A stretch of 64,000 nt of DNA from the NCBI RefSeq assembly GCF_003122425.1, contig NZ_CP021661.1, positions 1-64,000 on the forward strand, given 5' to 3'. The translations under genes and the position numbers were made by a program. This document shows positions 32,924 through 43,924 of this stretch, piece by piece. The stretch's first letter is position 1; each line of letters starts with the position of its first letter. The notes beneath the pieces were generated by a model. It searched no databases. It saw only the letters and a list, made by a program, of their open reading frames with translations, and had not been told where the DNA came from. The DNA is from Candidatus Fukatsuia symbiotica. Lineage in GTDB: Bacteria > Pseudomonadota > Gammaproteobacteria > Enterobacterales > Enterobacteriaceae.

Positions 32924-34619
32924 CGCAACAAGGGCGTAATGGTGATCACAAAAGACTCTTTCTTACTCTTACCCGACATACCGCCGCCGAATAAGAAATT
33001 GCCCGGGGAACCCACCCCTTGCTGGCTGCCCTCCTGAATATTCTGTTCAAAACCACTCATGATCACGGTCTCGCCCGGCTTAAGCCACACACGTTGTGGG
33101 ATCGAGCGTGAGTCGGTATCAGGCGCTTCGATACTTTCGGTTTTATTTTTGTTCTCAATTTTCCTCAATTTATTGAGCGACGAAATGTCCATCATCATCG
33201 TGAGCATCATTTTTTCATTGTCTGCTAATATTTTCGGCATGATATGAATATTAGTGCCGGTGGTAATTTCTCCCGGCTCGAGTGATTGAACCGGCTCCGA
33301 TCCGGTGGTTGCATTGCCCGTGGTCACCGACGTTTTACGCAGATAAGTCGTCTGCTTCCCAATTTGCATCCCCGCCGTGGCTAAGTTGGTGGTCATGATG
33401 GACAGCGTTTTCACGTCCGAGACCGTGACTTGCTCAGACAGCGCCTGCAATAAAAATTTCGAACCAGCAAATTGTGATGCTCTGCCCGTGGCGGTTTGCA
33501 AAATTTCAAAGCCACCCTGGGATAAATCAGACCCGGCATTAAAAGCATTAGCCAAATGAATGCCGTATTTTCCTGACAAGGATTGGAAGACGATATCCCA
33601 GTCAATGCCTAACTTGTCCGAGATATCGGTATGCACCGTGTAAACCACCACTTTCAGCAACACCTGTTTTGACAATTTGGTGTTTTCATCCCGCAGGTAG
33701 TCACCAATACTTCTTACCACTTCGGGCACATCCGTTACTACCACCACGCCCGAGGTTTGATTCATCGTCACTCGTCCCACGCCGGGCGTTAACATACTTT
33801 CTGCCGTTTTTTGGATATCACCATACAGATCATTCGCCATTTCAGTTTGTTGCGAGGTGCTGGAACCACTATTACCGGACATCCCCGCCCCGAACTACCA
33901 CTACTGCTACCACTTTGGGTTGATAGCCCACTCTTTTGATTATTCTTAATCCAATATTTGGCATTGGTGGGATCAATAGTAAAGCGCTGGGTTTCCAGAT
34001 AGAAAAGCGTGATAGCGCCCCTTTCATAACGCCAGGAAATCCCTAAACGGGCGGTCACTAAATCCAGCAAACGTGAGACATGCCCCGAATAAGCCACATC
34101 GGTAATGGTATTACTTGCCGGCGCTGAGGCTGAAGATGGGCGACCCATCGGGGCTCCCATCGCTTGCAGCGGCATCATGCCGTTGCTATCAACCGAAGGC
34201 AGGGGCGCAGGAACCTGATCCATCTGCTGAGTTTGACCGCTCCCGCCACGGTCAGAAGCGCCTCTGCTGAGCATCGCGGCAGCATCAGGCGAAATTTTTA
34301 CGCGAATACCGCATTGCTGCGTCACATCCTGACTAAACTGGTAAATCGTTTGCGGTTTAGCCGGCTTGTAGGTGATATGGCAGCGCACCATTTCAGGCGG
34401 CAGCACCGCAGTGACCGATTTAATGGGGACAGGATTAACCCATTGCGCTTCATGAAATTGAACCGCGGGGCGCGCCGTTGAGGCCGCTTGAAGCATCGAA
34501 CTGACTTTATCGGAATCCGTTTGAGCGCCCTCCATCAGCGTATTCACGCGGCGATTCACCGCACAGCCCGAAAGAGAAAGGGCAACGCCAATGCAAATAA
34601 CTAAAAATTGAATCTTCAT
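32920..34619 (-). pseudogene. pilN: PilN secretin lipoprotein, frameshifted
   Basis: Outer-membrane secretin in two frames. The N-terminal part starts at 34619 (MKIQFLVICIGVALSLSGC), with a lipobox LSGC, and contains TITDVAYSGHVSRLLDLVTA. The secretin domain lies in another frame from MSGNSGSSTSQQTEMANDLY, with GVVVVTDVPEVVRSIGDYL and PQRVWLKPGETVIMSGFEQ. One extra base in the GGGGCGGGG tract (plus strand 33883-33891) restores a protein of about 566 residues. The start follows the pilL stop by one base. Confidence 0.87.
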
Positions 34620-34620
34620 G

Positions 34621-35325
34621 TTAGCGTCCTTTCTTTTGGTCTTTATCGGGATCATTAATAATGATTAAGCACTGTGCTTTATAACCATCAACGTACAGAG
34701 GGGTATTCGCATGGCGATACAGCGAGAATAATTTCTGCGTCATAGCTTCAAATGAGCCAGTGAACGTCAACGGCGAATCAATCAGATAATCCGTTTGTGT
34801 ATTCCAGCGAACAGACCAGCGCTTCGTGGCATGACATTTTTCATCATCCGCCCATTTCATGAACACGTGTTTTAAGGTACGTCCTGGCTTAACCCTCCAG
34901 ATACGAGGAGGCGGAACGGGTTTGACTATCGGTATGATCCCCGCCTTAATCGGTGCTCCCGTCGCTGAAAAAGGATTTTTACCCACTGAAACAGGCGAAG
35001 GCGGGGGCAGGGTTACCGGTTTTACAACGCTTTTAAGCATTTCGGTTTTTTGTGGCCTGGAAATACTATTACTCGCCGGTTTTACTACAGGCTGAGATAT
35101 TTTGTCTGTCACCGTCTTACCGGTATCAACGCCCACCGACCTAATTTTTGAGTTTGTTTTATTGGTCTGTAATATTTTTGATTTATTTGTCGCCGATAAA
35201 TAAGACGGCATTTCAGGATTAGCCGGGATAAAAACCCCTTTCGGCTCAGGCAATGTCGGGGGACTGCTGCACGCGGATAACAGGCAAGCAAGTAGTGACA
35301 TGCCGATAACAGGCTCAATTCGCAT
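34621..35325 (-). CDS. pilL: PilL lipoprotein with TcpQ-like C-terminus
   Basis: This 234-residue protein has a lipoprotein signal (MRIEPVIGMSLLACLLSAC), a proline- and lysine-rich linker, and a C-terminal domain (WRVKPGRTLKHVFMKWADDE ... SFEAMTQKLFSLYRHA) of the TcpQ/PilL type that helps localise the secretin. It is shorter than R64 PilL (about 350 residues), mainly in the linker. Confidence 0.82.
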   Translation of the reverse strand: MRIEPVIGMSLLACLLSACSSPPTLPEPKGVFIPANPEMPSYLSATNKSKILQTNKTNSKIRSVGVDTGKTVTDKISQPVVKPASNSISRPQKTEMLKSVVKPVTLPPPSPVSVGKNPFSATGAPIKAGIIPIVKPVPPPRIWRVKPGRTLKHVFMKWADDEKCHATKRWSVRWNTQTDYLIDSPLTFTGSFEAMTQKLFSLYRHANTPLYVDGYKAQCLIIINDPDKDQKKGR

Positions 35326-35414
35326 AATACATTCTCTTTTTTATCATGAACCCGGTGGCCGTCTGGAAATTCTTTCCGGGCGGATACCGGGTTGGACAAG
35401 CCGCTAGCGGCGCG

Positions 35415-35729
35415 TCAGCCACGGAGTCGGCCAAATTTACTGAGGATTTTGCGCACATAGTCCGGATCAGCACTGGCACAGTTCCCCAAGAATTGTTTGC
35501 GCATATCTAACGTTTTTAAGGGATTAAAACGGTGTTTTTTCTTAAAGGCATTGATGCTGAAAAATTTCCCCACAGTGCCTGAACATTCAGCAGGGTTGGC
35601 TCCCTGAACTTTCCCCGCCATGCATAAAAAAACAGCACAGGCATCGTTTGAATCTACTTCTTGCGCGGAAAAAACAGCAGGGCTGGCGGCCAGACACAAC
35701 AGTGCCGCCGCAATAACGGTTTTTTTCAT
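35415..35729 (-). CDS. trbM: TrbM/KikA-family conjugal transfer protein
   Basis: This 104-residue protein has a signal peptide (MKKTVIAAALLCLAASPAVFS) and the family core ACAVFLCMAGKVQGANPAEC, including the conserved cysteines. TrbM-like proteins are periplasmic and often encoded near P-type secretion genes. Here it sits between virD4 and pilL. Confidence 0.85.
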   Translation of the reverse strand: MKKTVIAAALLCLAASPAVFSAQEVDSNDACAVFLCMAGKVQGANPAECSGTVGKFFSINAFKKKHRFNPLKTLDMRKQFLGNCASADPDYVRKILSKFGRLRG

Positions 35730-35752
35730 GGTGATACCTTTGGATAAGTGAA

Positions 35753-37697
35753 TTACGGAAGATCGTTTTCGGTGATTTCTACATAATCCGGATCGTTAAT
35801 TGACTTGTCTTCGGTTGACATACGCCGCCGTTGCTGCTCTTCATTCATACCTAAATCATGGGGCGGGGCAAGGGTGACGTTAGCCATCGGTTTGTTGATA
35901 TTCATGGGGACAACCAGCGCCGCTATGGCATTCACATCGCCCACAGGAACAGCAGGAAGGGGCAAATTTACGCGCGCCTGAAAAACCGCTTCCTGATACC
36001 AGACTATTTTTCTTGCCAAAATTTTCAGCGCCGGGGTTTTATCGGTGGCCTGAACAAAAATTAACGCCTTGTCGTAAGGAAGCTCGTTCACTTCCTGCGG
36101 TAGCATCAGTGGCCTGGCCTGATCACTGTAGCTTTTCGAACGGGTTTTCTTTTCCCCGTAATTTTCCGAAAAATTCGCCACCTTCACCGTGGTATTGCCC
36201 AAACGTTTACTGTATTCAGTAGCCGCATCAATATTGCCGGGCGCATACACCACTTCAATATGCACCGCATCCATGATGCTGTTCGCCCCTTGAACACCAT
36301 AGAGTTCATCGGCGCGGAGTTGTGCCTTACCTTGGAAGATGATGAGATAGCGAAGCCCTGCACCACGCGTTAGCGCAAGGGCGGTTTTCATTTTTTCAAT
36401 GACCCCCATCACAGCAAACTCATCCATCAAGAAAAGCACTTGGTATTGGTAGATCAGCGTCCCATCTGGATTATTCCCACCGTATTCTGGCAAAATTTTA
36501 CTGTTGGCCGCGATGGCCTGGCTGTAAAACAGGTTCATCAGTGCGCCGAATTTCAGTAAAGCGCCTTCCGTCACGCAAAAGTAAACGGTCATCTTTTTCC
36601 TGCGGAGATCGTCGAACTTGATATCATCACCCGATACCGCCCAGGCCACGGTTTTTTCACCGTACAGAGATAGCCTTTTGTTCAGGATATCTTGTGTGAT
36701 CGGCCAGCCCGTTTTGCTCTGAGAAGACGAAACAAGGCGATTCATCTCACGCAGACATTCTGACGACAGCGGCGTATTGCCATTAGAACGGGCGTCCAGT
36801 TCCTTTTTTGCCCACTCTCCCAGCGCCATTCCCTGCGCCGCTATTTCATAAATTTGCGGCAGCGTAAACGGCAATGACGGGGTTTCCATCAGATACAACA
36901 CCAACGCCGTGAAAATATCCGCAGACGCACCAAAAAAACTCGCATTTTTGGGGTTGTCTGGCACAAACAGTACACTGGCCATGGCTTTAATTTCACCGAG
37001 GCGAAACAGGGGATCGCGGTTTAAACGCGATAACGGATTCCAGCGGTGGGTTTCCAGCATTTCCGGCGAGAAACGGTATACCGCCTGGCCACAGGAGGCA
37101 CGAAAACCCGCGGTCAAATGCCAGTTTTCGAATTTTGGATCATTGATCACCATCGAGTCCGGGTAAGTGAGCGCATTGGGGATAACCATCCCCACCCCTT
37201 TACCCGTACCGGGCGCTGCCGCTAACATCACAAACGTTTGACCATACGAGGCCAGAAAATCATCATCAGTAGGATGTTTTCCTATCAAGATAGGCGGAAA
37301 CATCTCTATTCGTTTTTGCGGGTTTGTCGCATTATAGGGCGATCTGGCTTGTTTCCTCACTGATAGTTCCCTCGGTATTTAAACGCCTTAAGCTCTTTTG
37401 GCGTGGCAAATCTGGCGTCACCGTGCAACGTTGTTTTTTTGTTCTTCCCCAGCAAAAGAGCAAACAAGGTCAACCCCAACGGAAGAAAGGTTAACGCCAC
37501 GGTCACACACCACGCCCAAGGCAAAAATATTTTCTGACGATGGAACAGTGAAAACGCCCCGGCCTCCATCAGTGTCCTGAGCGTAGCCTGGCGGAAATTG
37601 CCGCCAATGAGCGCCAAATACACCCCCCGCCGACAAATAAACCGATCACAAAAAACACCATCATCAGCACAATGAGAGTTATCGCTATTTTCCACAT
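35753..37697 (-). pseudogene. virD4: VirD4-type coupling protein, frameshifted
   Basis: The N-terminal part starts at 37697 (MWKIAITLIVLMMVFFVIGL), then switches frame at the G6 run (plus-strand C6 at 37623-37628) to GVYLALIGGNFRQATLRTLM, a second membrane segment and HGDARFATPKELKAFKYRG. The ATPase part (from 37360) has Walker A AAPGTGKGVGMVIPN and Walker B VLFLMDEFAVMG. A second single-base loss near 37369-37371 would explain the break between the two parts (KYRG to SVRKQARS). The coupling protein delivers the relaxase-DNA complex to the VirB channel. A natural split at the second point cannot be excluded. Confidence 0.82.
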
Positions 37698-38736
37698 AGA
37701 AGTGACCTTTCGTGAAGGGAAGAGGACAACGAACCGCCGTTAAGCAAAGCCTGTTTGATCTCAGGCTCATAGGCCACCTCAAGAATATGCGTGCCTTCCA
37801 TATACATCACCGCATCAAACGAGGTACGTACCCGCCGCTCGATATAGGCATAATCCAGTCCAAGCCCAATCGGGGCTTGCTTGATCAGGCCACAAACACG
37901 TGCATACCCCGACAAGCTATCATTGGCATGGGCGGTGGTGATCGTGCCGGGATGCCCGGTATTAAGCAGCTCCATGAAGTCCCAGGCTTCATCCCCGGTT
38001 AACTCCGCCAGGAAAATATGATCGCCTTTCATTCTCATGCAGCAAGAAACCAATTCTTTCGGTGAAACCGTGTCACCGTATAGCAAATGGACATGGTTAG
38101 GGTGATACGGTAGTTTTAATTCGTTCAACTCTTCAATGGTCAACATTCGCCGGTCGTGAGGAAAAAGATCAACCACCGCTTTGGCAAAAGTGGTTTTACC
38201 GGAACCCGTCCCGCCGAAAATAATGATATTGAGTTTGTGCTGCACCGCCTTTTTGAAAAAGGCCACACAGTCGTGCTCAGCAAGAAGTTGCTTTAATTCG
38301 ACTTCAAAAGGCTGAAGGGCGTGTTGGCAACGACGGCGCTTTTGCATTTTTTCAAAACGTCCACTGCTGGCGTAGTCTTCTAGCCTAAAGCGCTCCAAGG
38401 AGGGCTTGCGAAAGGTCATTGAGATAGTTCCGGCTTCACAGGCCGGGGGATGACAATCTGCCCGCGCTCACCATCGGGCAATTCCACCGTTTTTATCGGT
38501 GACTGAATCGACAAAAACCGATGGTTATAGGTCGAAAGGCTGTTTGCCAGTTTCCAACACAAATCATAATCCAGTGCGGGGAGGGATTCTTGCACCCAGC
38601 CCACGGCCGATTCTGTCCAAATTTCAAACGGGCGGTTAATGGCCACCTCAGTGACACCGTCACGGTTTAACCGTTCCGACACCCCACTTTGTGCCAGAAA
38701 ATCCCGTGCCAGCAGCGAGTTAAAATTATCTGCCAT
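37685..38736 (-). pseudogene. virB11: VirB11 ATPase, frameshifted
   Basis: The first frame (MADNFNSLLARDFLAQSG ... GERGQIVIP) ends shortly after a C5 run (plus-strand G5 at 38445-38449). With one extra C the frame continues PACEAGTISMTFRKPSLERF into the ATPase domain. That domain has Walker A GGTGSGKTTF, ELTGDEAWDFMELLNTGHPG and TTAHANDS. The restored length is 350 residues, normal for VirB11. Confidence 0.9.
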
Positions 38737-38740
38737 GGTG

Positions 38741-39997
38741 TTACCTCAGGGTGAAGACAGATGAAAAATCAATATCACGCGCAACAATGACGGTCATCAC
38801 GGTGCCGGGCAAAATATACGCGGTAGGAGGAATGTTGATACTGTTATCCAGTGCCTTGTTCGCCATACTTTCGACGTTCTGTTCACTGTTATTGACGGTG
38901 TAACCGTGGTTGCCTTGCTGAGTCGCATTAGCCGCTGAGCGCAGCGCATCCTGAATAAATGACAACATGACTGCGCCGCCAAATCGCTGCCGGTAATGAT
39001 TGTCTATCCAGGCCGCCGTTCCGCTCGCGCCCATCGCCCCTGCCCCTAGGCTATCGAGCTTCGCCCGGACGCCGCTGGCCGTTTCCAATTCAGTCCATGA
39101 AGTGAATACCCGCGTTTGCCCCGCCCGGACTTCCACTTTTTGTTCACCGGTCAATTTGTCTCCTGCTTCAGCAATCACCACAGAGCCATCAGACGAGTAC
39201 AGCGGTTCGGTCAGACGACATTCTATTAAACCGGGTTGGTCAGTAATGATGGCGGTATAGAGCGCACACCGGGTATAGGTATTATGGGTGACCAGAAATT
39301 GACGTGACGGCATCACCTGTGCTTTGTTGGGCGCAAATCCCGTCCCTGAAAGGGTCGATAAACTTCCTCGGCGTGCCTCTCCGATAACAACGCCCTCCCT
39401 TTCATAACTACGGCCAAATTCAGCGGGCGGCGCGTTAGCAAAGGCGTTAATTTGCGCAATATCGGCATCTTCATGCGGTGCAATTTGCCTCTCACCGTGC
39501 CCCCGACAGCGCCCACACTTAATCCCTTCGACTGAAAACGCGGAACAGTGGGGAAAATACCCCCATCCTGTACGATCTGAACAGTAGGTGGACTGTCTGT
39601 ATGGCCGGTATCGGGGGCGTGTTTTTCGACGCCGTGGAAACCGTCACGTCTGATGGTTCTGTCGGCGGCGGAACAACGACCTTGATTTCTTCTTTTTCCT
39701 TATTGGTCATGAAGTTCTTCATCGCTTCGTCTTTGCTCACCGTGCGTTGCAGGGCAACATCAGCTTTCACCCTCGATTCATCAATCGGGTTATTTTTACT
39801 CATGTGGCTGGAGGCCGTCATGATGATGACCGTCACCGCAATCAGCAGCCCCAGGCCGATCCCCCGACGATTAGAAGGGTGGTAAGGTTCATCTTCCTTT
39901 TTTTGCGTTGGGGTCTGGCATCAAAATCGCCCCTCGCATAGACCGCCGCACAGGAAGAGCGGTTTTGCGTATTTTCTATATCACTCTTTACCGGCAT
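38741..39997 (-). pseudogene. virB10: VirB10 outer-core channel protein, three frameshifts
   Basis: Four segments encode VirB10: MPVKSDIENTQNRSS... from 39997; then EDEPYHPSNRRGIGLGLLIA with the membrane helix; then DTGHTDSPPTVQIVQDGG; then QIAPHEDADIAQINAF and the conserved C-terminal domain (MPSRQFLVTHNTYTRCALYT). Joins need one extra base at T7 39898-39904, G5 39613-39617 and C5 39500-39504 (plus strand). The restored protein is about 419 residues, normal for VirB10. It overlaps virB9 by 17 bases. Confidence 0.9.
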
Positions 39998-40784
39998 TCT
40001 TCACCTCCCTAACCTTACCTGTGGTGGTACCGTTATCGTTGTACCAACCGGTATTGTTTTGTTCGGTACGCAGTTCAAGCACCAGACGATTTAGACGTAA
40101 CCTAAACCGCTGACTGACACCATGAACTACCATGATGTCGTTAACTGAACGTAGGTTCGCCAGTGTTTCCGTGCCGTCAGGCAGCACTTGATAGATGACG
40201 GGGCGCGGTGCATTGGTTGGGAAGCGCAAGCAAGTGAAAGTGCCGTTATCCCAAATTTCATAGGGCGACAACGACATATCCCCTCGTTTTTGATAATTAC
40301 GGTTGATTCTCCCTTCGCAGGGATTTTTATTCCGTTGACGGCCTTTAAAAGGCGATTCTTCGGGTTTTGGCGGCACAGGATAATTAAAACGCAGCAAGTA
40401 AGTCATGGCCGCCGGATTGTCGGTTAGTTTCAACTCAACAATATAGGTATGTTTGTTGGTGTTAATAATGACATTGGTGTTGGCGTCAGTGGCGTTAATG
40501 TCCGGCTTGACGACAACCATATTGCCATCTTGATTAGCCCCAATCACCCAGGCACCGGGATTGCCCGTGGCAATCAACCCACTCCCTCGATTTACCGTTT
40601 CTCCCGGGGGAAATTGAATCGTTGATGTCCGGTTCTTCATGGTGTTTAGCCGGTAAACATTATCAGGGCTGTAAAGCGCGGTTCGAATACGTTTATCCAG
40701 TGAAGCGCCCTTTCCCACTGTTTCAGCGTCTACACCAGAAGAAAAAACAGCGCAAATCAACGTGGCTGCCATCCATTTTTTCAT
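39981..40784 (-). CDS. virB9: VirB9 channel protein
   Basis: This 267-residue protein has signal peptide MKKWMAATLICAVFSSGVDA, and the domains expected for VirB9: IRTALYSPDNVYRLNT near the start and DNGTFTCLRFPTNAPRPVIY with VVHGVSQRFRLRLNRLVLEL at the C-terminus. It forms the outer-membrane core with VirB7 and VirB10. It is intact. M at 40784 is chosen because it heads the signal peptide. Confidence 0.92.
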   Translation of the reverse strand: MKKWMAATLICAVFSSGVDAETVGKGASLDKRIRTALYSPDNVYRLNTMKNRTSTIQFPPGETVNRGSGLIATGNPGAWVIGANQDGNMVVVKPDINATDANTNVIINTNKHTYIVELKLTDNPAAMTYLLRFNYPVPPKPEESPFKGRQRNKNPCEGRINRNYQKRGDMSLSPYEIWDNGTFTCLRFPTNAPRPVIYQVLPDGTETLANLRSVNDIMVVHGVSQRFRLRLNRLVLELRTEQNNTGWYNDNGTTTGKVREVKNAGKE

Positions 40785-40788
40785 TTCG

Positions 40789-41589
40789 TTATCCCCCTTT
40801 AACTTCCTGCGTTTTTGAGTAAGCATGAACGCCGAATTCCATGGGATTAAGCCACCGGTCTTCCTGCGTCACCGAGGGATTGTTGTAATCAAAAGAGACG
40901 GTTGCCAACCAGTGTGTGATTTGGCTTTGCGGATCAGGATTCCCATTGCGATCAAGAATGGTTTTAGTGAAACGTACCTGATAAGTTTTAATGTTTTTAT
41001 CTGCCTGCAACTCCGCGCCGCGTGCCGCACGCAGGGGCACAACGTTGTTGATTTTCGTCCTGATTTGCAGATTTTTACCCAGTACTTCGGTATAACCTTT
41101 ACTGGAAAGCTGGAAGTTTTTGTATTCCGTAAACGGTTCGCTATGAGACAGGAGTTTAATCAGCGCATAATTTGAAGTTTGCGAACTCCAGTTGTAGGAC
41201 TCATAGGTGCGAACGTAGGTTGCCAGCCAATATTCATCCTGCACCTGCTCCGGTTTTTTCCCCGCCGTCAGGGGAGCGACAATATCGGTATAACCCGAAT
41301 TGTTATCCACCCGAACCAAATACGGCGCGACGGTTTTAAGGGGAGTCAGCCCCAGCACGGCACCCATAGACATAAACGCCAGCACACCAAAGAAAATCGA
41401 CAAATACCGACTGTTACGGGCTTGACGGCGATACCCCTCCGCCACGTTTTTTTCGAACCATTTTGCGGCGTGCGTATACGCCTGGACAGCCTGACCGATC
41501 TCCTTTTCTTTGCCGGAGAGCTCTTCATCGCCATAAATGATTTTCTTTTCCTGAGTAATAACCTGTTTTTTATCTTTGCGGCTCAGCAT
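40789..41589 (-). CDS. virB8: VirB8 inner-membrane channel protein
   Basis: This 266-residue protein starts at MLSRKDKKQVITQEKK. It has one transmembrane helix at residues about 60-80 (YLSIFFGVLAFMSMGAVLGL) and a periplasmic NTF2-like domain with NYALIKLLSHSEPFTEYKNF and TYQVRFTKTILDRNG. Longer starts (to 41712) would overlap the virB7 lipoprotein. It is intact. Confidence 0.9.
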   Translation of the reverse strand: MLSRKDKKQVITQEKKIIYGDEELSGKEKEIGQAVQAYTHAAKWFEKNVAEGYRRQARNSRYLSIFFGVLAFMSMGAVLGLTPLKTVAPYLVRVDNNSGYTDIVAPLTAGKKPEQVQDEYWLATYVRTYESYNWSSQTSNYALIKLLSHSEPFTEYKNFQLSSKGYTEVLGKNLQIRTKINNVVPLRAARGAELQADKNIKTYQVRFTKTILDRNGNPDPQSQITHWLATVSFDYNNPSVTQEDRWLNPMEFGVHAYSKTQEVKGG

Positions 41590-41734
41590 GCTCACCCCCT
41601 GGATAAGTAACAAATGAAGCCCGTTGATTGACATCCTGCCATTGACCGGAGGGCTCAGAGGAGGGAGATAATGAACGGCACCCTGAAAGCAGCGCAGCGC
41701 AAACAAGCCCACTCAATAAGAGTTTGCAATTCAT
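41570..41734 (-). CDS. virB7: VirB7-like lipoprotein
   Basis: This 54-residue protein starts at MNCKLLLSGLVCAALLSGC, a lipoprotein signal with lipobox LSGC, followed by a short polar tail. Size and position between virB6 and virB8 match VirB7, which is acylated and pairs with VirB9. Its 3' end overlaps the virB8 start by 20 bases in a different frame. Confidence 0.7.
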   Translation of the reverse strand: MNCKLLLSGLVCAALLSGCRSLSPSSEPSGQWQDVNQRASFVTYPGGEHAEPQR

Positions 41735-41801
41735 AATAAAGACCTAGAAATGAATGTTGTTTTGACAGTGAAAAAGAGGATGGAGCAAGTGACAGGGAGG
41801 G

Positions 41802-42752
41802 TTAACCAATACTATTTCTATTCCTGAATTTATTAACACCTTTCATAATACTTTTACCCGTAGCTTTACTCATATTGCCCGCCGCTCTTAATCCCGACCC
41901 TCGTCCCACTATGCCCCCGACACTACTCACACCACCAGAAGGTGCTCCCCCCATAATGGATGCAGCATAATTAGGGAGTTCGGTAGCTAACAGGGTAAAT
42001 GCACTAAAATAAAGAAGTATGGAGAAACAACTTAATATATCAGTATCTATTTTCCCATTATTTATTATTACACTATTAATAAAATTAAATTCAATCGCTA
42101 ATACTACCCCAAATAATATTTGCGTTAGCATAAAGCCACCGATGACTGACAGCCAACCCCAAAACCATTGACGTGTTTGATCAAATAACGAGAAAGCAAT
42201 AAAAACAGGTCCAACAACAAGAATGATTGATGTGGCCGCCTTTAAGGTAATAAGGGTACCAACAACAACCATTATAAAAGGTATGCCCCCCAAGAGAAAA
42301 AACAAGAGAGCCAAAAAACCAAGCCACATCGCAGCAGCCTCGTCCCAAATACTGAACTTTATCGCCCCTATCGTGTTTTGTAAGGCGGTGAAAAAGGTTG
42401 AGATCACTGTATCAACTTGATTAGACTGCGCTAATCCCGAAGAAGAAAGTGTTTGCGCCATCCAGTTAGGCAGCCCGTTAACCACGGGTACAACCGTATC
42501 AATATACCAGCTAACATTAAAAGCAAAATAAATAATAAACGATGCTTTCCCAATGGTTAAAAGCAAATCCTGAAATGCCATATCCAAACCCTGAAAAAGC
42601 CAGTAAATACTTTTCATGGTTAAGTGAATAAGCCAGCAGGTTCCGAATATTACGCCGGTAGCGGTCATAACGTTAGCCGTACCGGTAGCAATGGTGCTTT
42701 TTAACCCTTCGTCGATAGCCTGATATAGTGTTTGTGCAATATGCACATCCAT
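41802..42752 (-). CDS. virB6: VirB6 polytopic membrane protein
   Basis: This 316-residue protein has several hydrophobic helices (e.g. FLALLFFLLGGIPFIMVVVG) and the family segment LVVGPVFIAFSLFDQTRQWF with the conserved Trp. The C-terminus is glycine- and basic-rich. It is intact. Confidence 0.9.
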   Translation of the reverse strand: MDVHIAQTLYQAIDEGLKSTIATGTANVMTATGVIFGTCWLIHLTMKSIYWLFQGLDMAFQDLLLTIGKASFIIYFAFNVSWYIDTVVPVVNGLPNWMAQTLSSSGLAQSNQVDTVISTFFTALQNTIGAIKFSIWDEAAAMWLGFLALLFFLLGGIPFIMVVVGTLITLKAATSIILVVGPVFIAFSLFDQTRQWFWGWLSVIGGFMLTQILFGVVLAIEFNFINSVIINNGKIDTDILSCFSILLYFSAFTLLATELPNYAASIMGGAPSGGVSSVGGIVGRGSGLRAAGNMSKATGKSIMKGVNKFRNRNSIG

Positions 42753-42775
42753 ATCATCTCCTTATTCAGACAGGA

Positions 42776-43117
42776 TTAATCTTGTTTTTTAAACTCTGCG
42801 TTATCAAAGCTAATGACACCATCATTTAGCCTCATGGTTTTCCCAAAACGATCCATCACAGTCAGAACATTGTCTGATTTTGCTGTCGCTTCTAATTTTT
42901 TTAGTTTGTAATCTGCCAACCCAAGAGCGTAATACTCATTTTTATCAATATGAAAAACACCATTATCATAGGTAATTTTCATATCCGTTGGGTGTTCATT
43001 GTTTGTTATTTCCACCCAATGCCCAACAAACGCTTTGCCTTTATCTTTGCACCCTGTCAGTAACAATGCCAGCGCGAGCAAAACCATTCTTGCCATCCCT
43101 GCTTTTCGATATTGCAT
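42776..43117 (-). CDS. Small lipoprotein, entry-exclusion-like position
   Basis: This 113-residue lipoprotein has an AGAGGA ribosome-binding site and starts MQYRKAGMARMVLLALALLL, with lipobox LTGC. The tail (KAFVGHWVEITNNEHPTDMK ... AEFKKQD) is a small beta-rich domain. Many P-type systems encode an EexN-type exclusion lipoprotein between virB5 and virB6, so that role is plausible by position. The first part is duplicated at 44393-44496. Confidence 0.65.
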   Translation of the reverse strand: MQYRKAGMARMVLLALALLLTGCKDKGKAFVGHWVEITNNEHPTDMKITYDNGVFHIDKNEYYALGLADYKLKKLEATAKSDNVLTVMDRFGKTMRLNDGVISFDNAEFKKQD

Positions 43118-43534
43118 AGTGAGTCCTCTTTTTGTTGTGGCCAGTCCTGAAACACCATTAAATAAATACTTCACAGCGCACGTTAAAACGCGCGGATAGA
43201 GATCTAATATGATCGATAGTTAATGAGCGCTTGCCACTCAGTATTTGACTAACCAACGACCTCGAACCTATCTCATTCTTTAAATCAGTTTGTTTTAAAT
43301 TATATTGATCCATTAATACCCGTAGCGCTGTCACTCCAGTGGACATCCCTTCAAGTGCCTTATTAAATTCATAAAATTGTTCGTTATGTTCTTCATATTC
43401 CGCGATCTTGACAGCCAAAATATCAATTAGAGGATTTTCATCATCATTTTCAATAAGATAATCGACTAATTCAAGCGCCGCTTTATAATCTGATTGAGAA
43501 TGACTTCCCCCCAATAGTGGAACGGCTGTCACCA
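43014..43534 (-). repeat. 521-bp direct repeat, copy A
   Basis: Copy A covers the start of the lipoprotein gene and most of an Xre-type antitoxin gene. It matches copy B at 44393-44913 with an offset of 1,379 bp and few mismatches. The PIN/Phd module and a chimeric gene lie between the copies. Confidence 0.9.
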
Positions 43535-43535
43535 A
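43158..43535 (-). pseudogene. Truncated copy of the HigA-like antitoxin
   Basis: The 125-codon frame is nearly identical to the intact antitoxin at 44537-44947 but has lost the first 11 codons, and it has no toxin gene beside it. The duplication edge and the PIN toxin gene abut it. It could still be translated from a GTG at 43535 and cross-neutralise the toxin. Confidence 0.75.
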
Positions 43536-43924
43536 ATTGTTCTTACATGAGCATAGGTACGAATTTTCTCGTCCTTGGTTACGAGTGGTACTGCCAGCTT
43601 ACGTGCAGTCGCTACAATCATACGGTCTGATGGGTCTTTATGAAATTCACCAGGAAGCTCAACAGATTTTGTCGCTACCTCTGTGTCTACCGGCACAAAG
43701 CGCACCGCATCGATTTGTGAGACTGTCGCAAGCCAACTATCTACGTCCATCGACAGCAGCAATCTCTCGCGCTGGACTAACATTGCAATTTCCCAGGCCG
43801 ATATGCTGGATATAATGATCTCACCTTTGGCCTGTTCTTCTTCAATTGCCGCCTTTGCTGTTACGCTTAGCATTGAATCGTCTGCTACCCACCAAACCAA
43901 CACATGCGTGTCCAAAACGATCAT
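43529..43924 (-). CDS. PIN-domain toxin (VapC-like)
   Basis: This 131-residue PIN ribonuclease starts MIVLDTHVLVWWVADDSML, with the first catalytic Asp in LDTH. ISSISAWEIAMLV carries the conserved Glu, and KDPSDRMIVATARKLAVPLV carries the later Asp. The start overlaps the Phd stop (ATGA), giving a coupled operon. Confidence 0.9.
   Translation of the reverse strand: MIVLDTHVLVWWVADDSMLSVTAKAAIEEEQAKGEIIISSISAWEIAMLVQRERLLLSMDVDSWLATVSQIDAVRFVPVDTEVATKSVELPGEFHKDPSDRMIVATARKLAVPLVTKDEKIRTYAHVRTIW

Noticed and set aside
37357..37360. Treating the two virD4 parts as two natural genes
   Set aside because: The N-terminal part has the two membrane helices and the GDARFATPKEL segment that precede the ATPase domain in VirD4 proteins, so one gene with breaks is more likely; a natural split cannot be fully excluded.
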